Positions 1-4,958 of a stretch of 7,039 bases of DNA are shown in pieces. This DNA comes from Actinomycetota bacterium (GTDB lineage: Bacteria; Actinomycetota; Aquicultoria; Aquicultorales; Aquicultoraceae), in assembly GCA_030017355.1 (NCBI GenBank), contig JASEIR010000123.1, forward strand, positions 1 through 7,039. Direction: 5' to 3'. How positions within the stretch are numbered: the first letter of the stretch is position 1; each line of letters starts with the position of its first letter. Under the pieces are notes generated by a model. The model made no database searches and was not told the origin of the DNA. It was given only the letters and a program-made list of their open reading frames with translations. Both the position numbers and the translations under genes were made by a program.

Positions 1-230
1 TCTTGGTTGAGGTACTAATACTAACGCTTGTTGGTGGCGTTATAGGTATGGTCCTTGGCATCCTATTGTCATATGTTGTTGCTAATCTTATGGGTTTGCC
101 GTTTACAATAGCAGTATCTTCAATAGCGCTCTCTATTGGTGTCTCAGGGGCTATTGGGATTATCTTTGGTTTATACCCGGCACAGAAAGCAGCAAATCTT
201 TCGCCGATAGAAGCATTGCGCTTTGAATAA
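1..230 (+). CDS. ABC transporter permease, MacB/FtsX-type, C-terminal fragment
   Basis: Only the last 75 residues lie in the window; the 5' part is cut by the window edge, and the TTG at nt 3 is an internal Leu codon rather than a start. The fragment has two hydrophobic segments (about residues 3-30 and 36-62) joined by a short loop. It ends with the signature G-L-Y-P-A-Q-K-A-A-N-L-S-P-I-E-A-L-R, which in MacB/LolE/FtsX-superfamily permeases closes the protein just after the last transmembrane helix. Family knowledge: these permeases pair with a cytoplasmic ATPase and act mechanically on periplasmic or extracellular substrates rather than moving solutes through a channel. The stop is TAA at 228-230. 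The next gene starts 41 nt later on the same strand, so the two are probably co-transcribed. The substrate cannot be deduced. The assignment to the fold is firm, to a subfamily less so. Confidence 0.88.
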   Translation, partial: LVEVLILTLVGGVIGMVLGILLSYVVANLMGLPFTIAVSSIALSIGVSGAIGIIFGLYPAQKAANLSPIEALRFE

Positions 231-271
231 AATTTTCAAGAGTAAAACTTTCAGGAAGAGAGGTTGATAAC

Positions 272-697
272 GTGAAAAATATCGTAGCTCTGGTTATTGT
301 AGCTTTAGTTTTTGGGGGAGGAGGTTTCTATGGTGGCATGACGTATCAGAAATCGCAAACGCCTAGCTTTGAAGCTCAGCGGGAACAATTCCGTGCTATG
401 TTTGGCCAAGGTGCAGGCGGTCAGAATGGGCGAGAGCGGTTTTTCAGTCAAGGACAGGGAAGACCTTTTGCTGGCGATATTATAGAGAAAGATGATACGA
501 GCATAACTATTAAACTCCAGGATGGAAGCACAAAGATAATTATGCTCTCCAAGAACACACAGATTCACAAATCTGCAACTGGCAGCAAGGATGACCTGAA
601 GAAAGGTGAAAGAGTTATGGTTATAGGAACCGAGAACTCTGATGGAAGTGTTGCTGCCAGCAATGTTCAAATTGGAAGGTTTGGGAGGCCGCAATAG
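272..697 (+). CDS. Membrane-anchored DUF5666-like protein
   Basis: This 141-aa product starts at GTG 272, chosen because a purine-rich Shine-Dalgarno (GGAAGAGAGG, 253-262) lies 9 nt upstream. Residues 2-22 are a glycine-rich hydrophobic segment that could be an uncleaved signal anchor. Residues 32-66 form a Gln/Gly/Arg/Phe-rich linker of low complexity. Residues 67-135 form a small beta domain with the pattern GDIIEKDDTSITIKLQDGST, then KKGERVMVIGTENSDGS and ASNVQIG. This pattern (DGST; K-GE/D-V-V-GT; NSDGS-ASNVQI) is typical of DUF5666-type OB-like domains in exported proteins of Gram-positive bacteria; their biochemical role is unknown. It follows the ABC permease by 41 nt, so it may be an accessory of that transporter, which is inference from context. 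The gene ends at a TAG that is itself the first unit of a hexamer repeat. Confidence 0.8.
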   Translation: MKNIVALVIVALVFGGGGFYGGMTYQKSQTPSFEAQREQFRAMFGQGAGGQNGRERFFSQGQGRPFAGDIIEKDDTSITIKLQDGSTKIIMLSKNTQIHKSATGSKDDLKKGERVMVIGTENSDGSVAASNVQIGRFGRPQ

Positions 698-736
698 AAG
701 TAGAAGTAGAAGCAGAAGTAGAAGCAGAAGCAGAAC
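695..736 (+). repeat. Hexanucleotide tandem repeat, 7 units, between convergent stop codons
   Basis: Seven 6-nt units in a row read TAGAAG, TAGAAG, TAGAAG, CAGAAG, TAGAAG, CAGAAG, CAGAAC (695-736). The first unit contains the TAG stop of the upstream gene, and the array ends 2 nt before the TAA stop (739-741) of the convergent DedA gene. Copies differ only by T/C at position 1 except for the last base of unit 7. No rho-independent terminator hairpin is visible here, so the array takes up the whole convergent gap. Confidence 0.9.
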
Positions 737-738
737 GC

Positions 739-1347
739 TTACTTCCTAGCTTTGTTATAAAGGATGTATGCGATACATCCGACAATGGCGACGGCAATAA
801 TCACGTCAGCCCCGTGAAAATAAGTTTTTAGGATGTACCAGTTCTCTCCCAGGTAAAATCCCAGGTAAGCTAGCATGGCAGTCCAAGGTATGATTCCTAT
901 TACGGAGTAGAGCACAAATTTAGCAAAAGACATCTTTGACATTCCAGCAGGTAGAGAAATAAAGGTTCGAATTATTGGAACAAGCCTTCCAAAAAAGACA
1001 ACTTTGTGCCCGTATCTTTCAAACCATCTGTCGGCGTGGTGGATATGGTCTGTCCTGATCAGTAAATACTTACCGTATTTTTCTAGTAAAGACCTTCCTC
1101 CGGTTGCACCTATCCAAAAGGTAATTATTGATCCGATGGTTTGGCCGATGGTTCCCCAAAGAACGATTTGCCAGAAACCAAAAGCTCCAGCAGAGACCAT
1201 GTAACCGGCAAATGGCATCACTAGTTCCGAGGGGACCGGAATGCAAGCGCTCTCAAGCGCCATAAGGATTGTTATCCCAAAATAACCCATATCTTTAATA
1301 AGTCCCGTGATTATTTGAGCCAACGAAGCTAGTATATGCTCGGCCAT
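739..1347 (-). CDS. DedA/SNARE-associated family membrane protein
   Basis: This 202-aa polytopic membrane protein has the DedA core layout. An N-terminal amphipathic stretch is followed by a re-entrant/helical segment with A30-L-E-S-A-C-I-P-V-P-S-E41, where the acidic residue and P-x-P-S-E box are hallmark positions. A glycine-rich helix runs over about 60-84 (GTIGQTIGSIITFWIGATGGR), and F118-F-G-R-L-V-P-I-I-R-T-F-I-S-L-P-A-G135 contains the conserved Arg pair. Hydrophobic helices follow (about 142-166 and 180-197). Characterised family members act in lipid handling, including undecaprenyl-phosphate or phosphatidylethanolamine flipping; which lipid applies here cannot be read from sequence. 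Length is normal for the family. The start ATG (1345-1347) has an AGGAAG 19 nt upstream (1367-1372), unusually far, so the start or an unconventional upstream codon is not fully settled. It is convergent with the DUF5666-like gene and divergent from the gene at 1626. Confidence 0.93.
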   Translation of the reverse strand: MAEHILASLAQIITGLIKDMGYFGITILMALESACIPVPSELVMPFAGYMVSAGAFGFWQIVLWGTIGQTIGSIITFWIGATGGRSLLEKYGKYLLIRTDHIHHADRWFERYGHKVVFFGRLVPIIRTFISLPAGMSKMSFAKFVLYSVIGIIPWTAMLAYLGFYLGENWYILKTYFHGADVIIAVAIVGCIAYILYNKARK

Positions 1348-1382
1348 AATAATGAATAATATCAGTCTTCCTAGGAAAATGC

Positions 1383-1428
1383 GATAGCATTTAATTTGAA
1401 CTATGGCTTTAAGGCCAGATATGCTATC
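1383..1428. promoter_or_regulatory. Inverted repeat between divergent genes, overlapping a promoter-like site
   Basis: GATAGCAT (1383-1390) and ATGCTATC (1421-1428) are perfect 8-bp inverted copies separated by 30 bp. The right arm overlaps the -10 of a plus-strand promoter candidate, TTGAAC (1396-1401), 18-nt spacer, TATGCT (1420-1425). The left arm, read on the minus strand, supplies AATGCT about 40 nt ahead of the DedA start and could be its -10, though no good -35 matches it. A symmetric operator or mirrored divergent promoters are both possible. This is inference from sequence only. Confidence 0.35.
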
Positions 1429-1625
1429 ATGTTGTTAATAACCAAACGAATGAATCTTGAACCATAATCTGCCTCAGGTAACATATTATCTTCACCTTAG
1501 CAATCGCAGTAAAATCAGTGGCAAGTCACTACTATTTTTTAATATGATAAAGCTAACTTGCTTTGGACAATTAATGCGTTTCTGGCATACAAGTATATCA
1601 ACATACAAGAAAAGGATGTTAGGCC
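1429..1625. other. Non-coding leader region upstream of the chimeric regulator gene
   Basis: This 197-bp stretch shows no convincing gene; the small open frames in it lack ribosome sites and family resemblance. A weak hairpin with five pairs including one G-T (AGTGG CAAG TCACT, 1517-1530) followed by T6 (1535-1540) could act as an attenuator or weak plus-strand terminator. The nearer promoter candidate lies at 1563-1591. AAAGGA (1611-1616) sits 9 nt before the TTG at 1626 and is the probable ribosome site for that gene. Confidence 0.4.
1563..1591 (+). promoter_or_regulatory. Candidate promoter for the chimeric regulator
   Basis: TTGGAC (1563-1568), a 17-nt spacer and CATACA (1586-1591), with TG at 1583-1584 giving an extended -10. 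It would start transcription about 28 nt before the TTG start codon at 1626. Both hexamers deviate from consensus, so confidence is modest. Confidence 0.35.
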
Positions 1626-2066
1626 TTGAAGCGGCGCAGATTTTCGAAGGATTTTAAACTTAAGGTTTTGGACGAAATTGCAAGGGAAAAACCGCTGGTT
1701 CAAGCTACTAGAGATCATAATATAACAGAGTCTATGATTTGCAAGTGGTGCCGCCAATATGGCAGTGCAAGCCAGAGCCAAAGCAATAACGATGGCTACG
1801 CATTAGCATATACAACAATCATGACTGTTATGAGTCGCTTAGCAAACAAGGGGATTTTGAAGCAAGAAAGACGAACCCCAGCCTTCACCCCAGCCTTCAT
1901 ATATACACCAAACGTTAGTAAAGAGGAAATAGCTGCTTATATGATTGGAAGAGTGGTTGATAAGGTGTTAGAAGGAAATACAGCATACGCATTATCTCTA
2001 ATGCTTGAAAGTGGCAATATTAAGGGTAGCGATATGCAAAAAATAAAGAAAGCTTTGACTAAATAA
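1626..2066 (+). CDS. Chimeric protein: IS3-type transposase HTH fused to BlaI/MecI-type repressor C-terminal half
   Basis: This 146-aa product starts at TTG 1626, supported by AAAGGA 9 nt upstream. Residues 2-46 (RRRFSKDFKLKVLDEIA, then ATRDHNITESMICKWCRQYG) have the pattern of the HTH_Tnp_1 domain at the start of IS3-family OrfA proteins: basic start, F-S-x-x-F-K-x-x-V, then a helix-turn-helix ending in W-x-x-x-Y. Residues 47-57 are a Ser/Gln/Asn linker. Residues 59-146 match the second half of BlaI/MecI/CopY repressors: LAYTTIMTVMSRLANKGIL is the recognition helix, the wing follows, then VSKEEIAAYMIGRVVDKVLEG and the C-terminal dimerisation helices. The first two helices of a normal BlaI winged helix are missing and the transposase HTH takes their place. 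The wing carries an exact in-frame 12-bp duplication. No orfB, BlaR-like sensor or terminal inverted repeats are nearby. It may be a working hybrid regulator or a decaying scar of an insertion and deletion. Confidence 0.72.
   Translation: MKRRRFSKDFKLKVLDEIAREKPLVQATRDHNITESMICKWCRQYGSASQSQSNNDGYALAYTTIMTVMSRLANKGILKQERRTPAFTPAFIYTPNVSKEEIAAYMIGRVVDKVLEGNTAYALSLMLESGNIKGSDMQKIKKALTK
1875..1898 (+). repeat. 12-bp in-frame tandem duplication in the BlaI wing
   Basis: ACCCCAGCCTTC occurs twice head to tail (1875-1886 and 1887-1898). Each copy is exactly four codons and encodes Thr-Pro-Ala-Phe (residues 84-87 and 88-91). Related repressors have one short, glycine-containing wing turn here, so this lengthens the wing by four residues without breaking the frame. 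Confidence 0.9.
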
Positions 2067-2565
2067 CTGCAGATGGGGGCTTTTCTTTCAATGGATGGAT
2101 GAACTTAATGTATCCTAGTAAAAGAGCAATTACCAAGCTAATCGATAAAGCTGTGAACCTGAATTTGTCGCTGGCCATCATGCCGCGGCCGACTGAATAT
2201 ATGAGGGTGAGCATTCCGCCAAGTAGGAGGCCATCAGCAATCACCATCAGCTTATCGGCAAGCAGGAGGCTAACAATCAAAAAAGATATTGCAAATGCTA
2301 GTGAAATGAGAAACACAACGCTATTATATGCTCCCAGTTTATTCCTAAACTCTCTGTCTTGCTTTTCTAGTTTGGCTTGTTCTTCTCTTATCCTAGCCTC
2401 TCTTTCTTTTTGTGTTGACGGGGAACCACTGCTAAAGGCAGGCTCTTCTGCAATTACAGGGTAGGTGGGGTATTTAGGTTCAGGATAAAAAGTCTCAATT
2501 CCAACGCCTACAAATATTACCAGTAATGTCCCAAGGAATATAGTGTAGATAATCTTAAGGATCAT
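2059..2565 (-). CDS. Small membrane protein of unknown function, four predicted helices with a coiled-coil loop
   Basis: This 168-aa protein was not recognised as a named family. Residues 4-23 form an N-terminal transmembrane helix, followed by an aromatic/proline stretch FYPEPKYPTYP (26-36). A charged, Glu/Lys/Arg-rich segment at about 52-78 (KEREARIREEQAKLEKQDREFRNKL) should be helical or coiled coil. Three more hydrophobic helices follow (about 82-103, 106-126, 136-154), and a short Lys/Pro tail ends the protein. With helix 1 pointing outward, the coiled segment would be extracytoplasmic. The start ATG (2563-2565) has an excellent Shine-Dalgarno, AAGGAG (2571-2576), 5 nt upstream, and a well-formed promoter at 2593-2621. 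The 3' end overlaps the convergent chimeric gene by 8 bp. It appears monocistronic. No catalytic motif is visible. Confidence 0.82.
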   Translation of the reverse strand: MILKIIYTIFLGTLLVIFVGVGIETFYPEPKYPTYPVIAEEPAFSSGSPSTQKEREARIREEQAKLEKQDREFRNKLGAYNSVVFLISLAFAISFLIVSLLLADKLMVIADGLLLGGMLTLIYSVGRGMMASDKFRFTALSISLVIALLLGYIKFIHPLKEKPPSAVI

Positions 2566-2592
2566 GGCTGCTCCTTACGGTTGGTTTATTTG

Positions 2593-2621
2593 ATATTAAG
2601 CTATTCTTCTAAATTAAGCAA
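2593..2621 (-). promoter_or_regulatory. Promoter of the four-helix membrane protein gene
   Basis: On the minus strand TTGCTT (2616-2621) and TAATAT (2593-2598) are separated by exactly 17 nt. A short leader with AAGGAG follows before the ATG. The -35 overlaps the hairpin-forming repeat at 2618-2633. Confidence 0.6.
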
Positions 2622-2633
2622 CAGAAGTGTTGC
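2618..2633. promoter_or_regulatory. Short inverted repeat overlapping the -35 element
   Basis: GCAACA (2618-2623) and TGTTGC (2628-2633) are perfect 6-bp inverted copies around GAAG. The repeat overlaps the minus-strand -35 at 2616-2621, so it could be an operator. Alternatively, with the TTAATTT that follows on the minus strand, it could be a weak terminator for the cytochrome-like remnant that stops at 2653. Confidence 0.35.
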
Positions 2634-2652
2634 ATTCCCACTCAAGCCGTAC

Positions 2653-2808
2653 CTACAGCTTGCCTTGATTCTTATAAACTCGGCCTTTATCAGGCTCAAA
2701 GCCAACAGTTGATTGTCTATTATGGCAATCAAGACAGGCAGGTGGCTCTTGATACTTTATGCCGTGCGTTATAATAAAAAGGTAGAAACTAGCAAATATG
2801 TGCGGAGG
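2653..2808 (-). pseudogene. Possible remnant of a c-type cytochrome (single CxxCH, no start codon)
   Basis: On the minus strand a stop-free stretch runs from just inside a TAG (2809-2811) to a TAG at 2653-2655. It encodes a hydrophobic lead (HIFASFYLFIITHG), then QEPPACLDCHNRQSTVGF and a charged tail. CLDCH (2722-2736) is a perfect heme c attachment motif, and a proline-flanked C-x-x-C-H-N is common in multiheme cytochromes. There is no ATG, GTG or TTG in the stretch and no ribosome site, so it is not a complete gene. The promoter of the plus-strand gene at 2814 overlaps it. A chance CxxCH somewhere in six frames of a window this size is not improbable, so this stays tentative; the true hexaheme cytochrome a few hundred bp away raises the prior a little. 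Confidence 0.25.
2749..2775 (+). promoter_or_regulatory. Promoter of the orphan 90-aa gene
   Basis: A perfect -10 TATAAT (2770-2775) is preceded by TTGATA (2749-2754) with a 15-nt spacer, shorter than ideal. It lies about 40 nt ahead of the ATG at 2814, with GGAGG (2804-2808) as ribosome site. Confidence 0.5.
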
Positions 2809-2813
2809 CTAGA

Positions 2814-3086
2814 ATGAGAATAATGATAGATGAGCCAGATGGAAGGATCTCGGGTATATTGATTGGTGATATTGTTGGCGCAAGTTACGATAAATATGTT
2901 AGATTCAAGGATTTGCATGGTAAGACTGGCCAAGAGACAATACCAATGCTTGAGAAGGCCATTGGTAATATTAAAACAAATGGCGAAGACGGCCAGACAT
3001 TGTTAGCAGAGAGAATGCTTAGTATTTTAGCCACTTTACTTGAGATGGCGAGGAAAAATCCGGAAGGCAAATGGAAGGTTTCGTAA
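2814..3086 (+). CDS. Hypothetical small soluble protein, 90 aa
   Basis: The function is not recognised. ATG 2814 is preceded by GGAGG with a 5-nt gap, which favours it over the in-frame ATG at 2823, and a TATAAT-type promoter stands upstream, so this is very likely a real gene. The N-terminal third (MRIMIDEPDGRISGILIGDIVGASYDKYVRFKD) reads as a small beta-rich domain. The rest (about 42-83) is helical and amphipathic, with a Gly/Asp/Asn-rich break (NGEDGQ, about 56-61) and an acidic/hydrophobic helix (LLAERMLSILATLLEMARK). There is no signal peptide, membrane segment, cysteine cluster or known catalytic motif. It stands alone, bounded by a bidirectional terminator. Confidence 0.7.
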   Translation: MRIMIDEPDGRISGILIGDIVGASYDKYVRFKDLHGKTGQETIPMLEKAIGNIKTNGEDGQTLLAERMLSILATLLEMARKNPEGKWKVS

Positions 3087-3140
3087 TTGCCACAGTTTGA
3101 AATCAATTTAGTATAAGGACAGCGGTTAAACACACAATTA

Positions 3141-3170
3141 AAAAGGGAGGCCTTTAGAGCCTCCCCTTTT
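3141..3170. terminator. Bidirectional rho-independent terminator
   Basis: GGGAGGC (3145-3151) and GCCTCCC (3159-3165) form a 7-bp GC-rich stem with loop CTTTAGA. Flanking AAAA (3141-3144) and TTTT (3167-3170) extend the pairing around a single bulged C. It gives a T-run in both directions and lies between the convergent 90-aa gene (stop 3086) and cytochrome gene (stop 3182), serving both. Confidence 0.88.
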
Positions 3171-3181
3171 AACTCCCTCAG

Positions 3182-4699
3182 TTATCGCAAGGTTGCGTTT
3201 GGGACATTCTTTCCGGTTACCTGCTTGTAGGTCTTCTGAAGCAAACTTACAACATAGGCTGGGTTATGAATTCCATAACTGCCATCATTTTCTACAGCAA
3301 TTAAATTCCAAGCAGCCCAGTAGATTTCAGGCGCAACATTAACCATCTTTGTCTCATCGGTTTTGTCAACAAAATATACTTGACCATGGCTTTCATGCAT
3401 GTGGCCTGTTGGAACTGCTTCCTCGATTGCTTTCTCAAGTAAGGCAATGAGTCCTCTTACCTCGTCCTGGATGCCTTCAATGACCTTATCGCCGTCGTAA
3501 TCACCAAGTGCCGGACGATTAATAGTCTTAAGACCTGGATGACATGAACCGCAAGCTGCAGTAGCATCTTCTATCTTAAATGTGTGATTTTTAGCGGTAC
3601 CACGCGATGCCATATGGCAGCCAACGCATGTATCCGGGTTAGCACCATGAGGTGAGGTTGGGAAGTCAAGCCCAAAGCTGTAGCCACCGAACCCAAATAA
3701 TATGTCAGCCTGCATACCGCGATGCGGAGCTGGATTTGAGTCAGGCTTTGGGCTGGCTACTGGAGTTTTTCGGCCATTATGGCAGGTTATGCAAAGAGCA
3801 CCTTTACCAGCAGACAGCACTTGGTAGCCATTTGCCAGAACAGGAGTCTTTCCACTGGTTGAAATCTGCCTGCCTCTATCGCTATGGCAAGCTGAGCAAT
3901 CGATGCTGTTTGGTTTGTTTCTTGACTCTTCGGGCAAATCTGCGCGTTTGGTTTTCTCATTAGCAAAGCCTTGGCCATCATGGCATGCTATACAGGTATC
4001 GCGGTTTACAGGGCTATCAGTAGTTATTACACCCCAGCTGGATATATCATGAGGATTTCCCTTTGCCCATTGGGCCATAACCGAGGCCTCTTTGCCCTTC
4101 ATTGAAAAAGTCTTACCATCAAAATCTGCCCCTAGTTTATCTGCAAGGTCTTTAGCAGACACATAAGCTGTGTTGCCTACTATCTTACCTGCTGGTAGCA
4201 AAAAATGAGTACCAGAGTAGTGAGCTATCTCAACAGCCTTTTTGGCGCTATCCCAATTGGTTACTCTAGCATTTAGAGCTTCAGCTATCGTTCTTACTGG
4301 AACTAGCACCTCATCTTTAACTCCATAGGCGTTTAGATTGATTGTTTTCTTTCCTGGAACTTCAAAAGCAATACTTATCTTGGTTTCAGCTGGCGCTGGC
4401 TGCTTAGATTTAACAGTCTTTATTGTGGTTGTCTTAGTTGTCTTAGTTGTCTTAGTTGTCTTTGTGGTTGTTGTAGCTTTTGTTTGAGTTACTTTTTTAC
4501 CGGTGCGACCGTCTGTATGACAAGGCGTACATTTGATACCATCCGGGCTTCTGCTAGGATACGCATTGGCCTGTTTGCCGTCGATTATCATAGCTAACGA
4601 TAATACCAGAAAGGTTACAAGAAGAGCGACGGCAAATTTTTTTGCAATGATGTCCACCGGTCTTTCATAAAAAACTTCTCTTGCTCTACTTAAAGACAT
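3182..4699 (-). CDS. Hexaheme c-type cytochrome with copper-amine-oxidase-N-like domain
   Basis: The product is 505 aa from ATG 4697-4699, chosen because AAGGAG (4705-4710) lies 5 nt upstream; an upstream in-frame ATG would add 33 residues with no ribosome site. Residues 20-46 are a signal peptide or anchor (hydrophobic 22-39, likely cleavage after A-N-A46). Six CxxCH motifs are present: CTPCH 57-61, CIACH 236-240, CSACH 268-272, CITCH 303-307, CVGCH 358-362 and CGSCH 383-387. After heme 1 comes a Thr/Lys linker (70-99), then a domain at about 107-203 (VLVPVRTIAEALNARVTNWD) resembling the copper amine oxidase N-terminal repeats of Gram-positive surface proteins. An acidic loop DYDGDK (400-405) resembles a calcium-binding loop. 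The C-terminus (WNLIAVENDGSYGIHNPAY) resembles the closing region of octaheme and NrfA-like cytochromes. Likely role: extracytoplasmic electron transfer at the membrane or wall; partners are not in the window. Confidence 0.9.
   Translation of the reverse strand: MSLSRAREVFYERPVDIIAKKFAVALLVTFLVLSLAMIIDGKQANAYPSRSPDGIKCTPCHTDGRTGKKVTQTKATTTTKTTKTTKTTKTTTIKTVKSKQPAPAETKISIAFEVPGKKTINLNAYGVKDEVLVPVRTIAEALNARVTNWDSAKKAVEIAHYSGTHFLLPAGKIVGNTAYVSAKDLADKLGADFDGKTFSMKGKEASVMAQWAKGNPHDISSWGVITTDSPVNRDTCIACHDGQGFANEKTKRADLPEESRNKPNSIDCSACHSDRGRQISTSGKTPVLANGYQVLSAGKGALCITCHNGRKTPVASPKPDSNPAPHRGMQADILFGFGGYSFGLDFPTSPHGANPDTCVGCHMASRGTAKNHTFKIEDATAACGSCHPGLKTINRPALGDYDGDKVIEGIQDEVRGLIALLEKAIEEAVPTGHMHESHGQVYFVDKTDETKMVNVAPEIYWAAWNLIAVENDGSYGIHNPAYVVSLLQKTYKQVTGKNVPNATLR
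4428..4463 (-). repeat. 9-bp coding repeat encoding the Thr-Thr-Lys linker
   Basis: GTTGTCTTA occurs three times (4428-4436, 4437-4445, 4446-4454), followed by GTTGTCTTT (4455-4463). Read on the minus strand each unit is three codons for Lys-Thr-Thr. The array makes part of the low-complexity linker between heme 1 and the copper-amine-oxidase-N-like domain, and its length could vary by whole triplets without frameshift. Confidence 0.9.
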
Positions 4700-4726
4700 T
4701 TTTACTCCTTTCCCTTCTATACGTCT

Positions 4727-4759
4727 TATAGCTTTACAGATATATAGCTTTACAGATAT
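4727..4759. repeat. 16-bp perfect tandem duplication upstream of the cytochrome gene
   Basis: ATAGCTTTACAGATAT occurs twice head to tail (4728-4743 and 4744-4759), with one further matching base to the left. It lies 28-60 bp before the cytochrome start codon. TATAAG on the minus strand (4725-4730) could serve as a -10, but no good -35 matches it, so an activator bound at the repeats is conceivable. The imperfection-free copies suggest a recent duplication. Confidence 0.85.
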
Positions 4760-4770
4760 CAAATAATTTG
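4760..4770. promoter_or_regulatory. 11-bp palindrome next to the tandem repeat
   Basis: CAAATAATTTG (4760-4770) is a perfect inverted repeat around a central A and abuts the 16-bp duplication. It could be a regulator site for the cytochrome gene, but short AT-rich palindromes are common by chance. Confidence 0.25.
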
Positions 4771-4795
4771 ATGCTAGCTTTCTTAAGGGAGCCAG

Positions 4796-4839
4796 CACTC
4801 TTACTATTTTTCTAAATCACTCTTGCTATTTTTTTAAAT
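4796..4839. repeat. 22-bp tandem duplication, two mismatches
   Basis: Two adjacent 22-bp copies (4796-4817 and 4818-4839) begin CACTCTT and end TAAAT; they differ at two positions (A/G and C/T). It lies further upstream of the cytochrome gene than the 16-bp duplication and is unrelated to it in sequence. Confidence 0.85.
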
Positions 4840-4958
4840 ATTTATCGGCATATGGATTGTGATTATAAGCACATAATTGCTTTACTAACTAATCGGCCGT
4901 TTACTTACTTGACTTAAGGATGTTTCAATAACAAGGGGATGAAATACGTACGGGGAAC
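4840..4958. other. Intergenic region without a gene
   Basis: This stretch lies between the cytochrome upstream repeats and the hairpin element at the end of the M23 gene. No open frame with a ribosome site, no tRNA and no convincing promoter was seen. Confidence 0.5.

Noticed and set aside
305..694. 129-aa open frame on the minus strand.
   Set aside because: It lies opposite the DUF5666-like gene, has no ribosome site and its translation has no family character.
1457..1657. 66-aa plus-strand open frame.
   Set aside because: It has no ribosome site, spans promoter-like DNA, runs into the next gene in another frame and shows no family resemblance.
1626..1780. An insertion sequence at this site.
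   Set aside because: Only an OrfA-like N-terminus is visible; there is no orfB, no terminal inverted repeats and no target duplication.
4700..4798. N-terminal extension of the cytochrome to an ATG at 4798.
   Set aside because: It has no Shine-Dalgarno, would translate the 16-bp duplication, and would place 33 residues before a normal signal peptide; the ATG at 4699 has AAGGAG at ideal spacing.
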